From positions 4,618,273 through 4,682,272 of the forward strand of contig JADCRB010000040.1 in NCBI GenBank assembly GCA_021464245.1: DNA of 64,000 bases, read 5' to 3'. The DNA is from Carallia brachiata. Lineage: Eukaryota; Streptophyta; Magnoliopsida; Malpighiales; Rhizophoraceae. Of the stretch, positions 1 to 12,415 are shown piece by piece (position 1 is the first letter of the stretch; every line of letters begins with the position of its first letter). A program made the translations under genes and the position numbers. The notes beneath the pieces are model-generated. The model was not told the DNA's origin and did no database searches. It saw only the letters and a list, made by a program, of their open reading frames with translations.

Positions 1-3000
1 AAAATGAATAAAGAAAAGGAAAGTTTACCTCTGTTTTTTTTTTTTTTTTTCGTGATAAGGAAGTTTGCCGTTAAAGTCACATTTGGGCTCACCCTAAATG
101 TTGACATGACTGAATAAATTCGACCGATTTAATAATACAATAAAAATGAAAATTCTTAATTTAGAACTATCCTTGGCACTTCGGAATCTATCATTTTTAT
201 ATTGCATGCTCCAACAGGCAAATACATCATAAAAGTGTAACATATAATTTGATCCAAAACAGATGTTCCAAATAGTTAATTAACTTGCAGTAAAAAAAAA
301 AATAATAATTAATTACCTTATATTTTTTGATCTGAGATCTTAGTATTCAAAAATTATATTAGACTTCGATTAATCTGATTCGAGTATCTATTAAACCTCT
401 TGTAAAGATAGTTCTCTCAATACCGTCTTCTCAATATACAAGACTTAAATTTGAAACTTTATTTAAAAAGAATCGAATTCCTTATCACTTAAACTAACAA
501 TTGTTGGTATAATTAATTAACTTATATAATTATAAAATTTGTGAAGAGTTACAGTTGTTATGAGTGCTCACTGGTCAGATTGATTAGTTTTGAATTATAT
601 CTGCATCCAATCTATCGATAATAGATTGAACGATTCTCTATCTGCATCCAATCTATAATCCTGTCGAATTCATCAAATCCAATCTGCCAGTGATAAATTA
701 AATTGAATCAATTTTGATAAATTTGGTACAATAAAAAAAAAAGCAAATATATTTCAGCAATAACAAGCTTAAAAATGCAATAAAATATTCTGAAGACAGC
801 AACGATTGTTGGTCTTACTCATCTCCAAAGCCCCAACAACTTGACACCAATTATTTGTATTCATTTTGAGCTGATCATATCTCAAAACTTGCACACTATA
901 TGTCAATTGCTTACTGAGCCGATATATGAGGTTACAATTTTATTAATCATATCAACTCAATTTTAGAGAAATCAAGCTGCCCCAGTTCATATCATGGGGA
1001 AAACTAAAATAGGAAGAACATAGAACAAGCAAAAAAATAAATCTCCACCCAATAGTACTGTCAAAAGGAGTTAATTCCAAAACCGATCTACTTGGCTTGT
1101 ATTTTTGTTAATTTCACGATTTTGGTTCTGCATATATATATATATATATATATTAAAAGTAGTAAATTAGGTCGGATTGAACGGATTTCAAATTCCAATC
1201 TGCACCTAATTCGTCTTTGACAAATTATAAAATTTTAAAACTGCAACAAATTCAAATCTTTACTGGTTGGACAGATGCAAATTAATGCAAGTTGGATTAA
1301 TCGGTTTTCGAGAGTTGGTCAGTTTTTGAACAGCTCTAACAGTCATTTATGAGCTTTAAATATAAAATTTAAAAGTAATAATATATATCATAAAAATCAT
1401 GCCATGAAATATTTCAAAATTTATAATTATAAAAGAATCATTAATTTTTTTAACATACAATTACAATTGTTAAACTAAAAATAAAAAAAATTGATAATTC
1501 TTTTAATAATTATAAATTTTGAAATAAAATATAATTTTTATAATATATATTATTACTTAAAATTCAATTGTGAGCTATTTTTTTAATGCCAAAATATAAG
1601 AATTTCATGGTCAACCCATCCAACTAATAACATGTAATTTACAAAGTTATACAAGCTCAAAAAAAAAAAAAATTACAAAGTTACACCTTACGCTGGGATA
1701 CAGTGGCAATGGTGTGGGCCCCTCCGTTTTTGGTTCGCCATCTTAATCTGCTTTACCGCAAGTCTGATTGGCTATATCTAACTGTGGATGGCGGGCCCGT
1801 GTCCGATAGGGAAATGCTGTTGCCTGCGGTGTAGCATTCCTCCCGCGCCATCAATGATCCCAGCTGTTCAACTCTTTCCATCCATTGGGTGAAAAACAAA
1901 AAAAAAACTCTTTCCATGAATAAAAAAATGTATAAAATTAAAAAAAAGTAATACATAAATTTGTTGTTTATAAGAATATATATTTGTATAATTTAAAGTT
2001 ATAACTCAATAATAAGTCGATATATTTATATATTTACGATTTGAGTTCGAATTTTCGTACGTACATTGTCTTTTAACAAATTGGTGGATGGCCGCTGGGT
2101 GGTTAAAAATTGTAACGCAACAATGAGTTTTAGAGTTAATAATCGCTGTGATTTTCTGCGGTAGAATCACGTTCAGTCTCACTGATACTCAGGTAGAGGA
2201 TCTAACTTTTAAGAACGTTTGAATGAGACAGTTTCAAACAAGAGTTACTCTGTCCTCTACATATACATTTAATAATTGACATATTTATAATAAATTTTTT
2301 TTGTTATAAAAAAAAGATAATTTTGCTTGTTTTTACCTACTCGATTTAAATTTGAATTTCTTTACTACACTCAAATGATGTTACGTTTTAAGTTCTATAA
2401 TTTTTGTAATTGGGTGTAAAAGGAATTCACTCATATTATATTTAAATTAAAAGACAGTTGTGCGAAAAAAATTATGAAAAAATAAAGTTATTTGTGTTGA
2501 TAGAAAATTGTGAGAAAGACAATAATAAGAAAGTTGTGAGAAAAAAAATGAATAATAATTTATAAGAAAAAAATAAAAATTAGTTGTTTAGATTGATGAG
2601 AAAATTATAAAAAAAAAATTATGAAAAAATAATACCGTATTGATAATATTTTTTTATTAAAATTTTTTATCCATTATCTTTTTTTTATCAAATTCTGTCA
2701 AACTAAACACACTATCAGAGTTATTAAGAGTTATTATTACTTAGTAGTAGGTTCTTTTTGTGAGATTGTTAAATCATAATATTAATCGAGTGACTTCTCA
2801 TTTTAAATCTATAAAAATAATAACTATTATCTCTACAATATTTATTTTTTTGACGTTAAAAAAAATAAATTAGTCTAATGTTCATGAAGTTTAACAAATA
2901 ATTGCTCTTTTTGTCTTTTTTTTTTTTAATAGGCGGCAGATGTAATTTTCTATTGCGGATAACTAGACAGTCTACATTAGCATTCAAGTTTATATGCACA

Positions 3001-3310
3001 TTCCTCAGCGAGTGGAAAATTTAATTGAGAATACGAAGAAATTCGGAACGACATGACGTCTTTCCTTTAAATTAACCAAACGTTTTTTGACCGGAAATTG
3101 ACCAAAAGCTTTATAAAACACTAGTGGAATGGATTCATTTGTTCAACGGCAACAAGCCACAATAAAAATTTTTTTGTTCAACGGAGCTTTAGTTTCAACT
3201 TTCGATGAGTTCCTTTTTTTGGCCAGGGATTTTACTTTGGAAAAAAGTATATATTTGAAGAAAAAGTTAATAGATAAATGTCAACAATACAACAAGTTTA
3301 AAAGTTTTTA
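1..3310. other. AT-rich intergenic DNA without a recognised gene
   Basis: No open frame here has the codon pattern or motifs of a known protein. The stretch is AT-rich with many homopolymer runs. It includes a TA dinucleotide microsatellite at about 1132-1153. A short, more GC-balanced island at about 1685-1860 has no recognisable coding content. Confidence 0.6.
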
Positions 3311-3802
3311 GGGTTAACTTCTAAAAAAATTATTACTTTTATATTTTTTAATAAATCTAACATAACTTTTAAAAATTTATAATTTTAGTACAATTCAATT
3401 ATTTTTTAATAAATCTAACATAACCTTTAAAAATATATAAATATACACACAGTTTAACTATTTTCTAATAAATCTAGCACGCTATCAGTTAAAAATAACT
3501 AATTTAAAATAATTGAATCCCTTAAGATACATATATGGCATACTTATATATAAATATAATACAGTTTAAAATCATCAAATGTCGTGTGTATATATGTGCA
3601 TACTGAAAAATTTAATTATTTTTATCTGAAAATGTGCTATATTTGTTAGAAAATGATTAAACTGTACTAGATTTATTAATTTTTAAAAATTGTACTAATT
3701 TTGTTTGAAAATAATTAAACTGTATTAGATTTATAAATTTTTAAAATTTGTATTAAATTTGTAAAAAAGTGTAAAAGTGGTGATATTGTCTTATATTAAC
3801 CC
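3311..3802. mobile_element. MITE, Mutator-like, inverted-repeat type (492 bp)
   Basis: The element starts GGGTTAA and ends TTAACCC. Its two halves are imperfect inverted copies: the left half repeats AATAAATCTAACATAAC-type blocks, which return in reverse complement at 3650-3780. The flanks are AAGTTTTTA (3302-3310) and AAATTTTTA (3803-3811), a 9-bp target duplication with one mismatch. A 9-bp duplication is what Mutator-type transposases leave. No coding capacity is present, so it would be mobilised in trans. Related copies lie at 4617-4910 and 32391-32752. Confidence 0.72.
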
Positions 3803-4616
3803 AAATTTTTATAATCACAATAATAAAATATAAAATAAAAAATAATAATTTTTTCTTTTTTTTGTTGTATTTTTTTATTAATATAATTATAAAAAATTTT
3901 AAATTTATTCCATTATACACAATGCTCTGATAAATTTTCCTCTAGACATTTAACCACCATCTTTTATTTTTGCACCGTCTTATTTGACCTAGTCAAATAA
4001 ATACAGGCAGTCGAAATATAATAATATTACAAGCATGGAAGATTTAAAGCACAAGGAAACTGTTTTTTGACACAAAACACAAGGAAACTAACATGGGAAA
4101 ACAAATACCAACAAATAACATTAACTTGTACAACTGAGTCAACAAATTATATTCAGTAATAAAAGAGTGATACATCAGCCCTCTCGTTTGACAAAAGGAT
4201 GATATGAAGAATATTTTAAGTACAGGCCTCTTAATTTAATGCTTGGGCTTGGCCAAACATTGTGTGCGGATTAATTACATTTTTTTTATTGGGGCTTCTT
4301 CCTCTTTCGTACAAACGTAACAATCGATCCGCAAGACTTTCCCAAAGGGGATAGCTGACCAGCATATCAAAGGAGAAAATTTTGGGAAAAAACAAAAGAA
4401 AACACTAGATGAATGTCCTTGCCAACTGCCTCCCCAGCGTGCGTGATAGACTGACTGGGCATTGGACCCCACGTTTGTCCAGCTGATTAGGCGAGCATGT
4501 GAATATCAATTTAGTTTGGTGTTGTCGATTTTAGACTATCGACTGGTCAAATGGTGGCCTGACTTACGAACCCATCTTCTGCTGCGCCTCCTGCAGCCCT
4601 TTTTTTTTTTTTTTTT
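3803..4616. other. intergenic, nothing recognised
   Basis: AT-rich sequence, with a more balanced segment at 4200-4600. I see no domain, splice structure or RNA gene. Confidence 0.5.
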
Positions 4617-4910
4617 TAAATTAATATAATAACATTATTTTTTAAAATTCATAATTTAGATTTTGTAAACATTTTTCTTAATAAATTTACCACGTTATCG
4701 AGTTTAATGATCATTTTTGCATCTCATGTGAAATCTAATTATTATATTTTTGTATTACATATTAGTATCTGGTTCATATTATTACGATAAGTTACTATCT
4801 TTGAGTGATTCGTCCATTAAATTGGATGGAATAATAGTTTTGTCAAAAAAAAAACTTTTACAAAGCTCAAATTGTGAATTTTTTTAAGTGATATTATATT
4901 TATTAATTTA
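4617..4910. mobile_element. degenerate inverted-repeat MITE (about 294 bp)
   Basis: The left arm (about 4617-4672) and the right arm (about 4851-4910) are imperfect reverse complements. They share the blocks TAAATTAATA, AAATTC and TTGTAAA in the same order. An internal ACCACGTTATCG resembles the TAGCACGCTATCAG of the MITE at 3311-3802, which suggests the same family. No clean target duplication was found, so the ends are approximate. Confidence 0.5.
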
Positions 4911-6744
4911 TGTAAAGATCCTTTTTTTAGATAATAACCTTTTTTTTAATATCCACGAAAAAAGGTACAATATGAGTATATTTATCATTGTACCTATGAC
5001 CTTCCACATTTTCTTACTGTGATGATTAATTAACATAATTCATTTGATGTGGTAAAATTACTATAGTTTCGATACACACTAATTTATATAATATGCCATT
5101 TTTTCGTTGAACATTAGGCAATTATTATTAAGGCAAATAGATTACATCATTTGGAAGGATACAGAATTTGTTCAAAAAAGAAAGGATACGGAATTCAATT
5201 CTTGCCTTTGGGATTAAGAGTTTGATTATCGTAACCTTATGCTATCCCTTATACTGTGCAAATTAATATATCGCTTTGCACTGAAAACTACATTTCGCTT
5301 AGAAAATTATTTAAAACACGCCATTCTTCTTGTCCTCCCTGACATTCAACCCAAATCCTTGGGCAAGTTCTACTTTGTTGATCTCATTCCCTTTTATATA
5401 TATATATATTATTTTCATTTTTAGATATATCATCTTCATCGTATGTAGCACGCCAACTTATAGTAATTGAAATCTTTGAACTTGAAGCTCTCATACAGCT
5501 ACAGTCGAGGATGAAAATTATGAAGATAGGCATTAGATGGCTTTTTTGGGACAATGTTTCGTTGTTGACGATGAATAGAAGAGGATCAATCTCCTACGAT
5601 GGCAAATCAGAACGTGCTTCAAAATGACAATTTAATGTTGGTTCCAAACGTCATAACCATTGCTTGTAAAAATCAAAATTACCCTCCCACCATTAATAAC
5701 ACGTGATTAGAAAGTACGCATAATTTATGCACAACATAAACTCTTATTTGAGCAGTGGCCAACAAGCCAACGAAAGCAAAAGCCTTAGTTATTATGGAGG
5801 AGCGACTATAGGCTAAGTGTTTGCATCATGGGTATTTTTTTTTTTTTAATTCAATAGTGTTTTATTCTTTCGAACCCTTCTAACCTTCTGTCTCCTAGGT
5901 TCTTGCTAATTAAACTATTTAACCAGCCGAATGGTGCCACTGAACTAATACTTGCACAGAATTTATAGAGTTAAGTTTTCCAATATTTCAGGTCCCACAC
6001 GGATATGATTTGAATGTACGAAAAAATGTGGTATGGAAAAATTGAGGCTGCAGAGAAATTTCAGCAGCTATGGATTCGAAAAGTATCCACTATACGGTGC
6101 TATATGTGTCACATACTCCGGTTCGCATTTGTTGTTTTCGAGCGAGCTTCGCAATTAGATTCTGAAAAGGATTTTATGTTTTTCTATTTGTTTTTAAACT
6201 GCTGAAAAGAAACTGAAAAGCCCTTCCCCTTCTATTTAATTCAGTCTGCAATGCAATTTCCAAAATATATGTTTTTGTGAGAACATTAGATTTACTTTCA
6301 TTAATTAATGACTAGTCATATTCATGTATAACTACGTGTAAAACATGATTTTTTTTAGTAATATTACATGACTTTATTTAAATAATTTTAAAATAACTTA
6401 CACAATCTTATTTGATGGCTCTGACAATTTATCTATTTTTTATTTTTTTACGAAATCTTTTATCAAATGGTTCATATCAGTTTGTTACTACTTTAAACCT
6501 ACTTAACTGAAGTTAATTTTTTTTTTTAACGTGTCGTCATTAAAACTTGCATTTTTGTAAAACTTGTGAATTTACTAACTGGGTAGTGGACTAACAACTA
6601 TGTTAAAGAGACAATACCCGCCTTTCAAACTCCTAGCTTGGTCACATATTTGCTCTGTAACATAAGCAAGAAGCACAATGGTCAAAAAGCGACATAGAGC
6701 TAGAAAGCCTTGGAATTATCCCTAATTCTTTCTCAATGTTAATC
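4911..6744. other. intergenic, nothing recognised
   Basis: AT-rich, with scattered open frames under 70 codons that lack a protein-like composition. The stretch 6296-6440 resembles AT-rich foldback elements elsewhere in the window, such as 41920-42088, but its ends are not definable. Confidence 0.5.
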
Positions 6745-6829
6745 ATTTTTTTTTTTATCCGAAAGTGAGACTTAGCAAAAGAATTGCAAAGGTAACAAGA
6801 GAAGAGAAGCAAAGCACCAGTGCAGCTAT

Positions 6830-7880
6830 CCTCCCCTTGGTAGACCAACACCAAATCTATCCATATTCAAAATTTCATGGATACCAAATGGCGGCTCATC
6901 CCAAAGGCGGAAGTCATCCCCGCTAGCTGTTAGCAAGAAAGTCAGCACTATAATTCTCCTCGCGAAGTGTATTTTGGAGACGACAATCCCATAAGAGCTG
7001 GAGAAAGTGCCGACACTGAAACAATAAGGGTCTGAACAAATCGAGGCACCAATCCTTCATAAGTATTTTCTACAAAGAAAGGAGTGAATCCATTTCAACT
7101 ATCACATTGTGCCATCCTCTGTCCCAAGCACATTGCAAGGCCATCACAATGCCCTGGAGCTCAGCATTGATGGCTGAAGAGATGCCACAGAACTCAAAGA
7201 AGCCAAATAGTCAATGCCCAGATGGGTCTTTGGCCACACCCGCAAAACCATATAGGCCAATCGAATCTTTAGCACACCCATCCACGTTAATCTTGATATA
7301 AAGAGGAGTAGGGGGTTGCCAACAAATTAACTCACCAGCTCTTTAGGACACAGGAGTAGAAAGGTTATCAAGTTGGCTTGAAAACCAAAGATCATAAAAT
7401 TCGACTGTGCGAAACTGAATCAACGAGATAAGTTCTATAACAGATAAGTCTTGGTCTGCAAAAAGTCGTTTGTCCCGACAATCCCGTAACTGCCATAAGG
7501 TAGAGACAAAAAGAACTCTGAGAGGACAACCCCACTTCAAAGGTAGCTCTTCCATACAGCCCCCCTCTCAGCCAGCTCTTAAAATCTTGAAAAGGAAAAT
7601 GAACAATACCAGGTTGCCGGTACAAAAGGAACCTAACCTGACCAGCAAAGGTGTAGTGATGGAAGACATAAGCAACATACTCCCAATGCGCCTCACATCG
7701 ATCGCAAGCCCCACTATCAGTGAAGTGGTGAATAAAATGTTAGAAATTGATAAGAAGTTTGTCATGCCAAACCAACCACATGAAAGTTTGCATATGCCTA
7801 AGCGTGGGGAGCTTCCACAAACACATCCAATCTGCTGTATCTTGCCAGTCTCTCGTACTGAGGAAAGTATAGGCGCTTGT
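6830..7880 (-). pseudogene. LINE ORF2 3' part: zinc-binding domain and RNase H remnant
   Basis: The minus-strand translation beginning at 7880 gives SAYTFLSTRDWQ, then WKLPTLRHMQTFMWL. This is the plant LINE zf-RVT signature that follows the reverse transcriptase. Further on (about 7300-6890) come KINVDGCAKDSIGLYGFAG, AELQGIVMALQCAWDRGW and NYSADFLAN, the RNase H core and its C-terminal helix. The frame ends with PPFGIHEILNMD and a stop near 6830, a normal LINE terminus. Internal stops occur after LLINF and after DSLLSL, so the reading frame is dead. Confidence 0.85.
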
Positions 7881-8139
7881 TGTTAGGATTTAATTAACTT
7901 AGCACTACTAATTTATTAATTGAATAAGGTCACACAATAATAATGAGAAATATACACACTAATTATAACCTTTCAACGAATATGTTCATCAGCCACACAA
8001 TAATTTGTGGCTCTCAATTCCTTATATACTACACTAACAACTTACATTTCGACTCCAACAATGAAAACATGACAAACTAATTATAATTCTACTAAAACGC
8101 TAAATTTTAATTTATAACGAATCTAAATTAATTTTAACA
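7881..8139 (-). repeat. 3' LTR of the nested element
   Basis: This 259-bp sequence matches 10086-10344 along its whole length, with roughly 25 substitutions and no length change by eye. On the minus strand it follows the purine tract at 8140-8148. Confidence 0.88.
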
Positions 8140-8148
8140 TCCTCCCTT
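8140..8148 (-). promoter_or_regulatory. polypurine tract of the LTR element
   Basis: On the minus strand AAGGGAGGA lies directly upstream of the 3' LTR. This is where plus-strand DNA synthesis is primed in LTR retrotransposons. The assignment rests on position and purine content only. Confidence 0.6.
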
Positions 8149-8575
8149 AATTTTGATTCGGTCTTACAGTTATTCACAACATTTAGTTCGCTTAACAGAA
8201 TCTTCAAACCTCAATTTCATCATTGAAATCTACATTAAATCAACAATTTCATAATTTCAACTGCACCTTAACTTTTCTTCAAATTGGCTCGCAATATGCA
8301 AACAAACTTTTAAAACTTCACTAACATGATCATCAGGAGTCTTCTTAACAATTTTTTTTTTAAATTCTTATGACCAATTTCAGTATGACCTTTGATTTTG
8401 TTTCGCTAATTCTTATTTAACCTTTCAATCTTTTAAGGAACTTGTGACAAATGACCTTCCATAAGGTTAGAGACTTCATTCTTCACGACACGCAGTCGTG
8501 AGACTATAGAGTACTTTTACTCTACTTCTTAGTTTATTTTCCAATCACATATGAAAAATTGAAACGAGCTATCAT

Positions 8576-8634
8576 TAGCTCTCAACTGAACTAAGCATCT
8601 TAGCTCTCAACTGAACTAAGCATCTTAGCTCTCA
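8576..8634. repeat. 25-bp tandem repeat inside the LTR element
   Basis: Two exact consecutive copies of a 25-bp unit starting TAGCTCTCAACTGAAC lie at 8576-8600 and 8601-8625. The first 9 bases of a third copy follow. The exactness suggests a recent slippage or unequal exchange inside an otherwise old element. Confidence 0.85.
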
Positions 8635-9479
8635 CATAACATGTCCCTAACTCCGAGCTTTTTTAGCTCCATAAGTCATCACATGAGTTTTCTGATTAAC
8701 TGTAACAAATACTTTCATCTGATCCTTCACTAGTTCTTGATTGCTGATAATTTCAAATTTCAATTCAACTCCTGAAATCATCTTTAAATTCAAATTTAAA
8801 ATAGCAACAGGACGTCTCTGATAATCATTGTGCTTCTCTGCAGCAAATTTTCTTTCGCTTCAACTCAACTCTACTTTCTCCTTTTCGTTGCTTCATCGTT
8901 TATTAACTGCTTCATCATTATCCATTGTAAACTAAAACTCGACCTCCATGACTGCTTCAATGTATTTTTATTACTTTAATTAAAACTCTTCGCTTCTAAC
9001 TCCACATAACTATTCTCTTCTTTACTTCTGAATTATCTGCAATTTCAAATCTTCTATCTCTTCGTGACTGCTTTAAAGTTATTCCTAAAATTAGTCTTTC
9101 CACCTTTCCTTTTCTTCTTTCTCTTTTTCTTCTTTTTTTTTTCTTCCTTTTTTTTTCTTCCTTCTCTTTTTCGTCCTTCTCATACCCATAATTATTAGAT
9201 CATCAAATTTCTTCCAACTTTTTGTATTTTTCATGTCTGTCAAATCCTTAAATCCATCAATAATTATTTTCTTTCTTACTCTTTGTTTTTCCAATAATTC
9301 TTTCTTACTCTCATTTGAATTGTTTATTCTGACCCCTTATTTTTTTCTTTTTCTCCGATCTGCCCCCCTTTTTTTATTTTCAATCTGACTTCACTTTCTT
9401 TATTTTCTCAGATCTGCCTCTATTTCCTTGTTTTTTTTGTCTTCTTTTCCTTTCTTCCTCGATCAATTTGACCCCACCG

Positions 9480-9930
9480 TTCTATACCGGTGACGGGTGG
9501 CCGACTGACTCTGGCCGGTGATGACCTCTGGACGACTCTTCAGGCGAACAGTGGTAGGGACCGCGAAAAACGGCTACTGAGCTGCCTAATCAGAGGGGAC
9601 AGAAGCAAAAGAGGACCGATGGCTTGGTCCGATCACTTTCCGACGACGAATCGGTGCGTCGGACGTGGGGGAAGGAGGATTGGTGGCTGAGGAGGTGAAG
9701 TCTGAGGCTTCTGATGCACGTCAGAGACGGGAAAGGCCGAAATCAGAGTGAAAACGGTGGCTGGAATCTTTCGGTGTTATCACGATCTGCGGGTTTCCGA
9801 TGGTGGTGTCCTACGGCTGAACGGCTTCTTGTGGCGGCGTGTGTGGCGGCGCGTGGACGGGCGGCTACGGCTCCGGCGAGGCTCTGGCAACACTCCGGCG
9901 ATGCTCCGGTAGCTCTTTTTTCTTCGTTTT
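9480..9930. other. GC-rich leader segment of the LTR element
   Basis: This block is clearly richer in G and C than everything around it, with many CGGCG and CTCCGGCGA-like steps. On the minus strand it follows the 5' LTR and primer site, so it may be the untranslated leader. Open frames exist on both strands but none resembles Gag. It could instead be captured host DNA. Confidence 0.5.
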
Positions 9931-10071
9931 AGATCAGATATCTCTCACGATATCTGAAAACAACAATTTTGCTAGCACTTAACTTAAACAAATTGAACAA
10001 AATTTTGTAATCAACACTTATTTTCAACTAATTGGATCCAAAACTCGGTGACGGTGACTTCTCGATCGACC

Positions 10072-10085
10072 AGCTCTTATACTAC
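10072..10085 (-). promoter_or_regulatory. tRNA primer binding site (initiator Met type, degenerate)
   Basis: On the minus strand TAGTATAAGAGC begins one base past the LTR end. It matches the copia consensus TGGTATCAGAGC, complementary to initiator tRNA-Met, at 10 of 12 positions. Confidence 0.7.
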
Positions 10086-10344
10086 TGTTAGGTTTTAATT
10101 AACTTAACACTACTAATTTATTAATTGAATAAGGTCACACAACAATAATAAGAAGCACATACACTAATTATAACCTCGCAACGAATATGTTCACCAGTCA
10201 CACAATAATTTGTGACTCTCAATTACTTATATACTAGACTAACAACTTATATTCCGACTCCAACAATGAAAGTATGACAAACTAATTATAATTCTACTAA
10301 AACGCTAAATCCTAATTTATAACGAATCTGAATTAACCTCAACA
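10086..10344 (-). repeat. 5' LTR of the nested element
   Basis: This 259-bp direct repeat pairs with 7881-8139. It starts TG and ends CA. On the minus strand it precedes the primer binding site and so is the promoter-carrying LTR. Confidence 0.88.
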
Positions 10345-10772
10345 GCCACAGAGAGCCTTCTAGAGTTGTCAGCCCAAACAAGGCGATCGCTTAAGCTTGA
10401 AGCCAGACAAAGGCTATGGCTTTTAAGAACAAGTTCAATGTCCAATGCCCAATTCCAACATCCATTCGGGTCAAGATAGCAACGAACAAGCCAGTCAAGT
10501 CCACACAACTCAGGATGCATACCATCAGCTTCAACGAGAGGGTAATCCAAAGCCCAACCATCAAGCCAAAACCTGGCAGTGCAGCCATCGCCGATATTCC
10601 ATTTTAGGCCCTCTTTCAGCAAGTCCCGACCGTAGACAATAGCATACCAAACCGCAGATTGGGAGAAGGACCTAGGCGTATCCAAGAAGCTGTTATGAGG
10701 AAAGTACTTAGCTTTCAAAACCTTTACCCAAATTTTTTTAGCCCCGTGCAGAGTTTCCCAACCCAATTTCAA
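10345..10772 (-). pseudogene. LINE ORF2 region between reverse transcriptase and zinc-binding domain
   Basis: The minus-strand frame reads KLGWETLHGAKKIWVKVLKA, then NIGDGCTARFWLDGWA and LVWADNSRRLSVA. This matches the linker typical of plant L1-type ORF2 (W-x-L-GDG-x(4)-FW-DxW). The frame is cut at 10345 by the LTR insertion and resumes at 7880 with SAYTFL. This is a 142-codon uninterrupted remnant. Confidence 0.85.
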
Positions 10773-10999
10773 TAAAAGGCATGGTTCATGTCACGGGCCT
10801 GCTGTAGACCGAGATTGCTTGCCAGTGTAGTTTGCAAACTTGATCGTAGGCTACAAGACTCACTTTAAATTGTGTATCAGTGACTTCCAAAGAAAGCGCC
10901 TACTAATCCTGTCAATCTCCTCGCACATGATGGTCGATAAGTAAGTAGCATAAAGTAATAAAAAACGGTTTGGGAAATGCTCTGAATCAGGGTGGTCTG

Positions 11000-12110
11000 A
11001 CCAACGAAAGACAAAGAGTATGCCTTCTACCCATTAAGTTTTGACTGAATTTTTGACAGCAAGTCCTTAAAAAGTTTGTGCTTTCTTTAGTCATGAAAAA
11101 GAGGAATACCAAGGTATTTACCAAGGTTGTTAAATGCCAAGAAGCCCAACATATGTTGAACAGAGTCAGTAACTAGACGGGTGACGCAAGGAGAGAAGAA
11201 GAGTTTTGACTTTGCACTACTTACCCACTAGCCAGACATGCAACATAAGGAATCAAGGACTTGAGCAATGGCTTTTGCCGTGGGAATCTAGGCACTCCCA
11301 GATAGCAATAAATCATCAGCAAAGAAAATGTGCGATAGAGGCGGTCTATGGTGAGAGACTTTCACAGGTTTTTAGCTTTTAGAATCTACAGTTTGGAGAA
11401 TTAAGTGTGATAGGTGTTCAACACATAGCATGAAGACATAGGGTAACATAGGATCGCCTTGGTGCAGTCCACACTGAGGTTTGAAGCTGGGTGCCTTACC
11501 ACTGTTCCAAAGTATAGACATCTCAATAGTTGTCACACAGTTCATAATCAACTCAATAAATACCATGGAGAAAGGGATGGATTCAAGCGTATCTTGCAAG
11601 AATGACCAATTAACACGGTCGTACGCCTTCTTAAGGTCGATTTTAAAAGCCATAGAACCGACCTTGCCATGCTTCTTTTGCTGGAGCAACCGACCATAAA
11701 ACTTGCCTGGTGAGGGCTGATAAAGATGTCTATAGCAAGTCTCAGTCTCTCCACAATGACCTTGGTAATCAATTTATACACAACGTTATAGAAGGAGATG
11801 CAACAGATTTGGGTAACGCTCTCGAGCTGTCAACTTTCAGTATAAGCAGAAGTAGAGTTTCATTGATCCCTTTAGGAATCCAGCCAGAGAAAAAAGCATC
11901 TCGCACTAGCATATACAGGAAGTCACCCACAATGGGCTAATATTTCTGAAAAAAAAAATCACTGGAAAACCCATCTGGTTCGAGGGCTTTGAAAGCACCC
12001 ATCAGTTTCAACGCCCCAGGGACTTTGTCTTTGGACAGGATAGTACCAAGCTTGGCATGGCAATAAGGCTAGTAGGAAGGTCAAGCTAAGGAATAGTAGT
12101 AATGATAACA
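11000..12110 (-). pseudogene. LINE reverse transcriptase remnant
   Basis: Minus-strand pieces in order are KLITKVIVERLRLAID, ISPHQASFM, FKIDLKKAYDRVNWSFL (the first catalytic aspartate block), GLHQGDPMLPYVF, and HIFFADDLLLSG at about 11290-11335 (the catalytic FADD box). The order and spacing are those of a non-LTR reverse transcriptase. Frame changes separate the blocks and stops occur between them, so no functional enzyme can be made. Confidence 0.88.
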
Positions 12111-12415
12111 TTAGTAGGAAGGGAAGAGTCAAGGCAGGAAAAAAGCTTCACACAGTCAAACATGATTCATAAGGGTTTCCCCATGCTCAATCCATCGACT
12201 AGTATCTTCTTTCAGCATACTAATATGGTTGTACCTCTGATGGTAAAGAGTGGAAAAGTAGAAGTATTTTGTATTGCGGTCTCCAAGAAACATTTTATCT
12301 CGATGGGACTTTTAGAACCAAAGAGCTCTTTATGGTCTAAAAGTTCATTATACTGATAAATCAAGTCTGCCTCTAATTGTCTGTTGCAGATAGACTCGCA
12401 CTATACGATATTCCT

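Larger units (their letters stand above)
7881..10344 (-). mobile_element. non-autonomous copia-like LTR retrotransposon (2464 bp) nested in the LINE
   Basis: Two direct 259-bp terminal repeats bound the element, each starting TG and ending CA. On the minus strand the upstream LTR (10344-10086) is followed directly by TAGTATAAGAGC, a near match to the TGGTATCAGAGC primer site of copia elements. A purine tract, AAGGGAGGA, sits just before the downstream LTR. The element therefore points to the minus strand. The roughly 1.95-kb interior has no protease, integrase or reverse transcriptase. It is non-autonomous, like a large TRIM or small LARD. The flanking 5-mers do not match, so no target duplication supports the junction. 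The interrupted LINE frame supports it instead. Confidence 0.85.

Noticed and set aside
7470..7886. 138-codon open frame on the + strand
   Set aside because: It is antisense to the LINE zinc-binding/RNase H remnant, whose minus-strand motifs are clear. The + frame has no family resemblance.
9091..9294. Lysine/glutamate-rich open frame inside the LTR element, considered as Gag
   Set aside because: The composition results from a CTT/TTC-rich low-complexity tract. No zinc knuckle or Gag motif is present.
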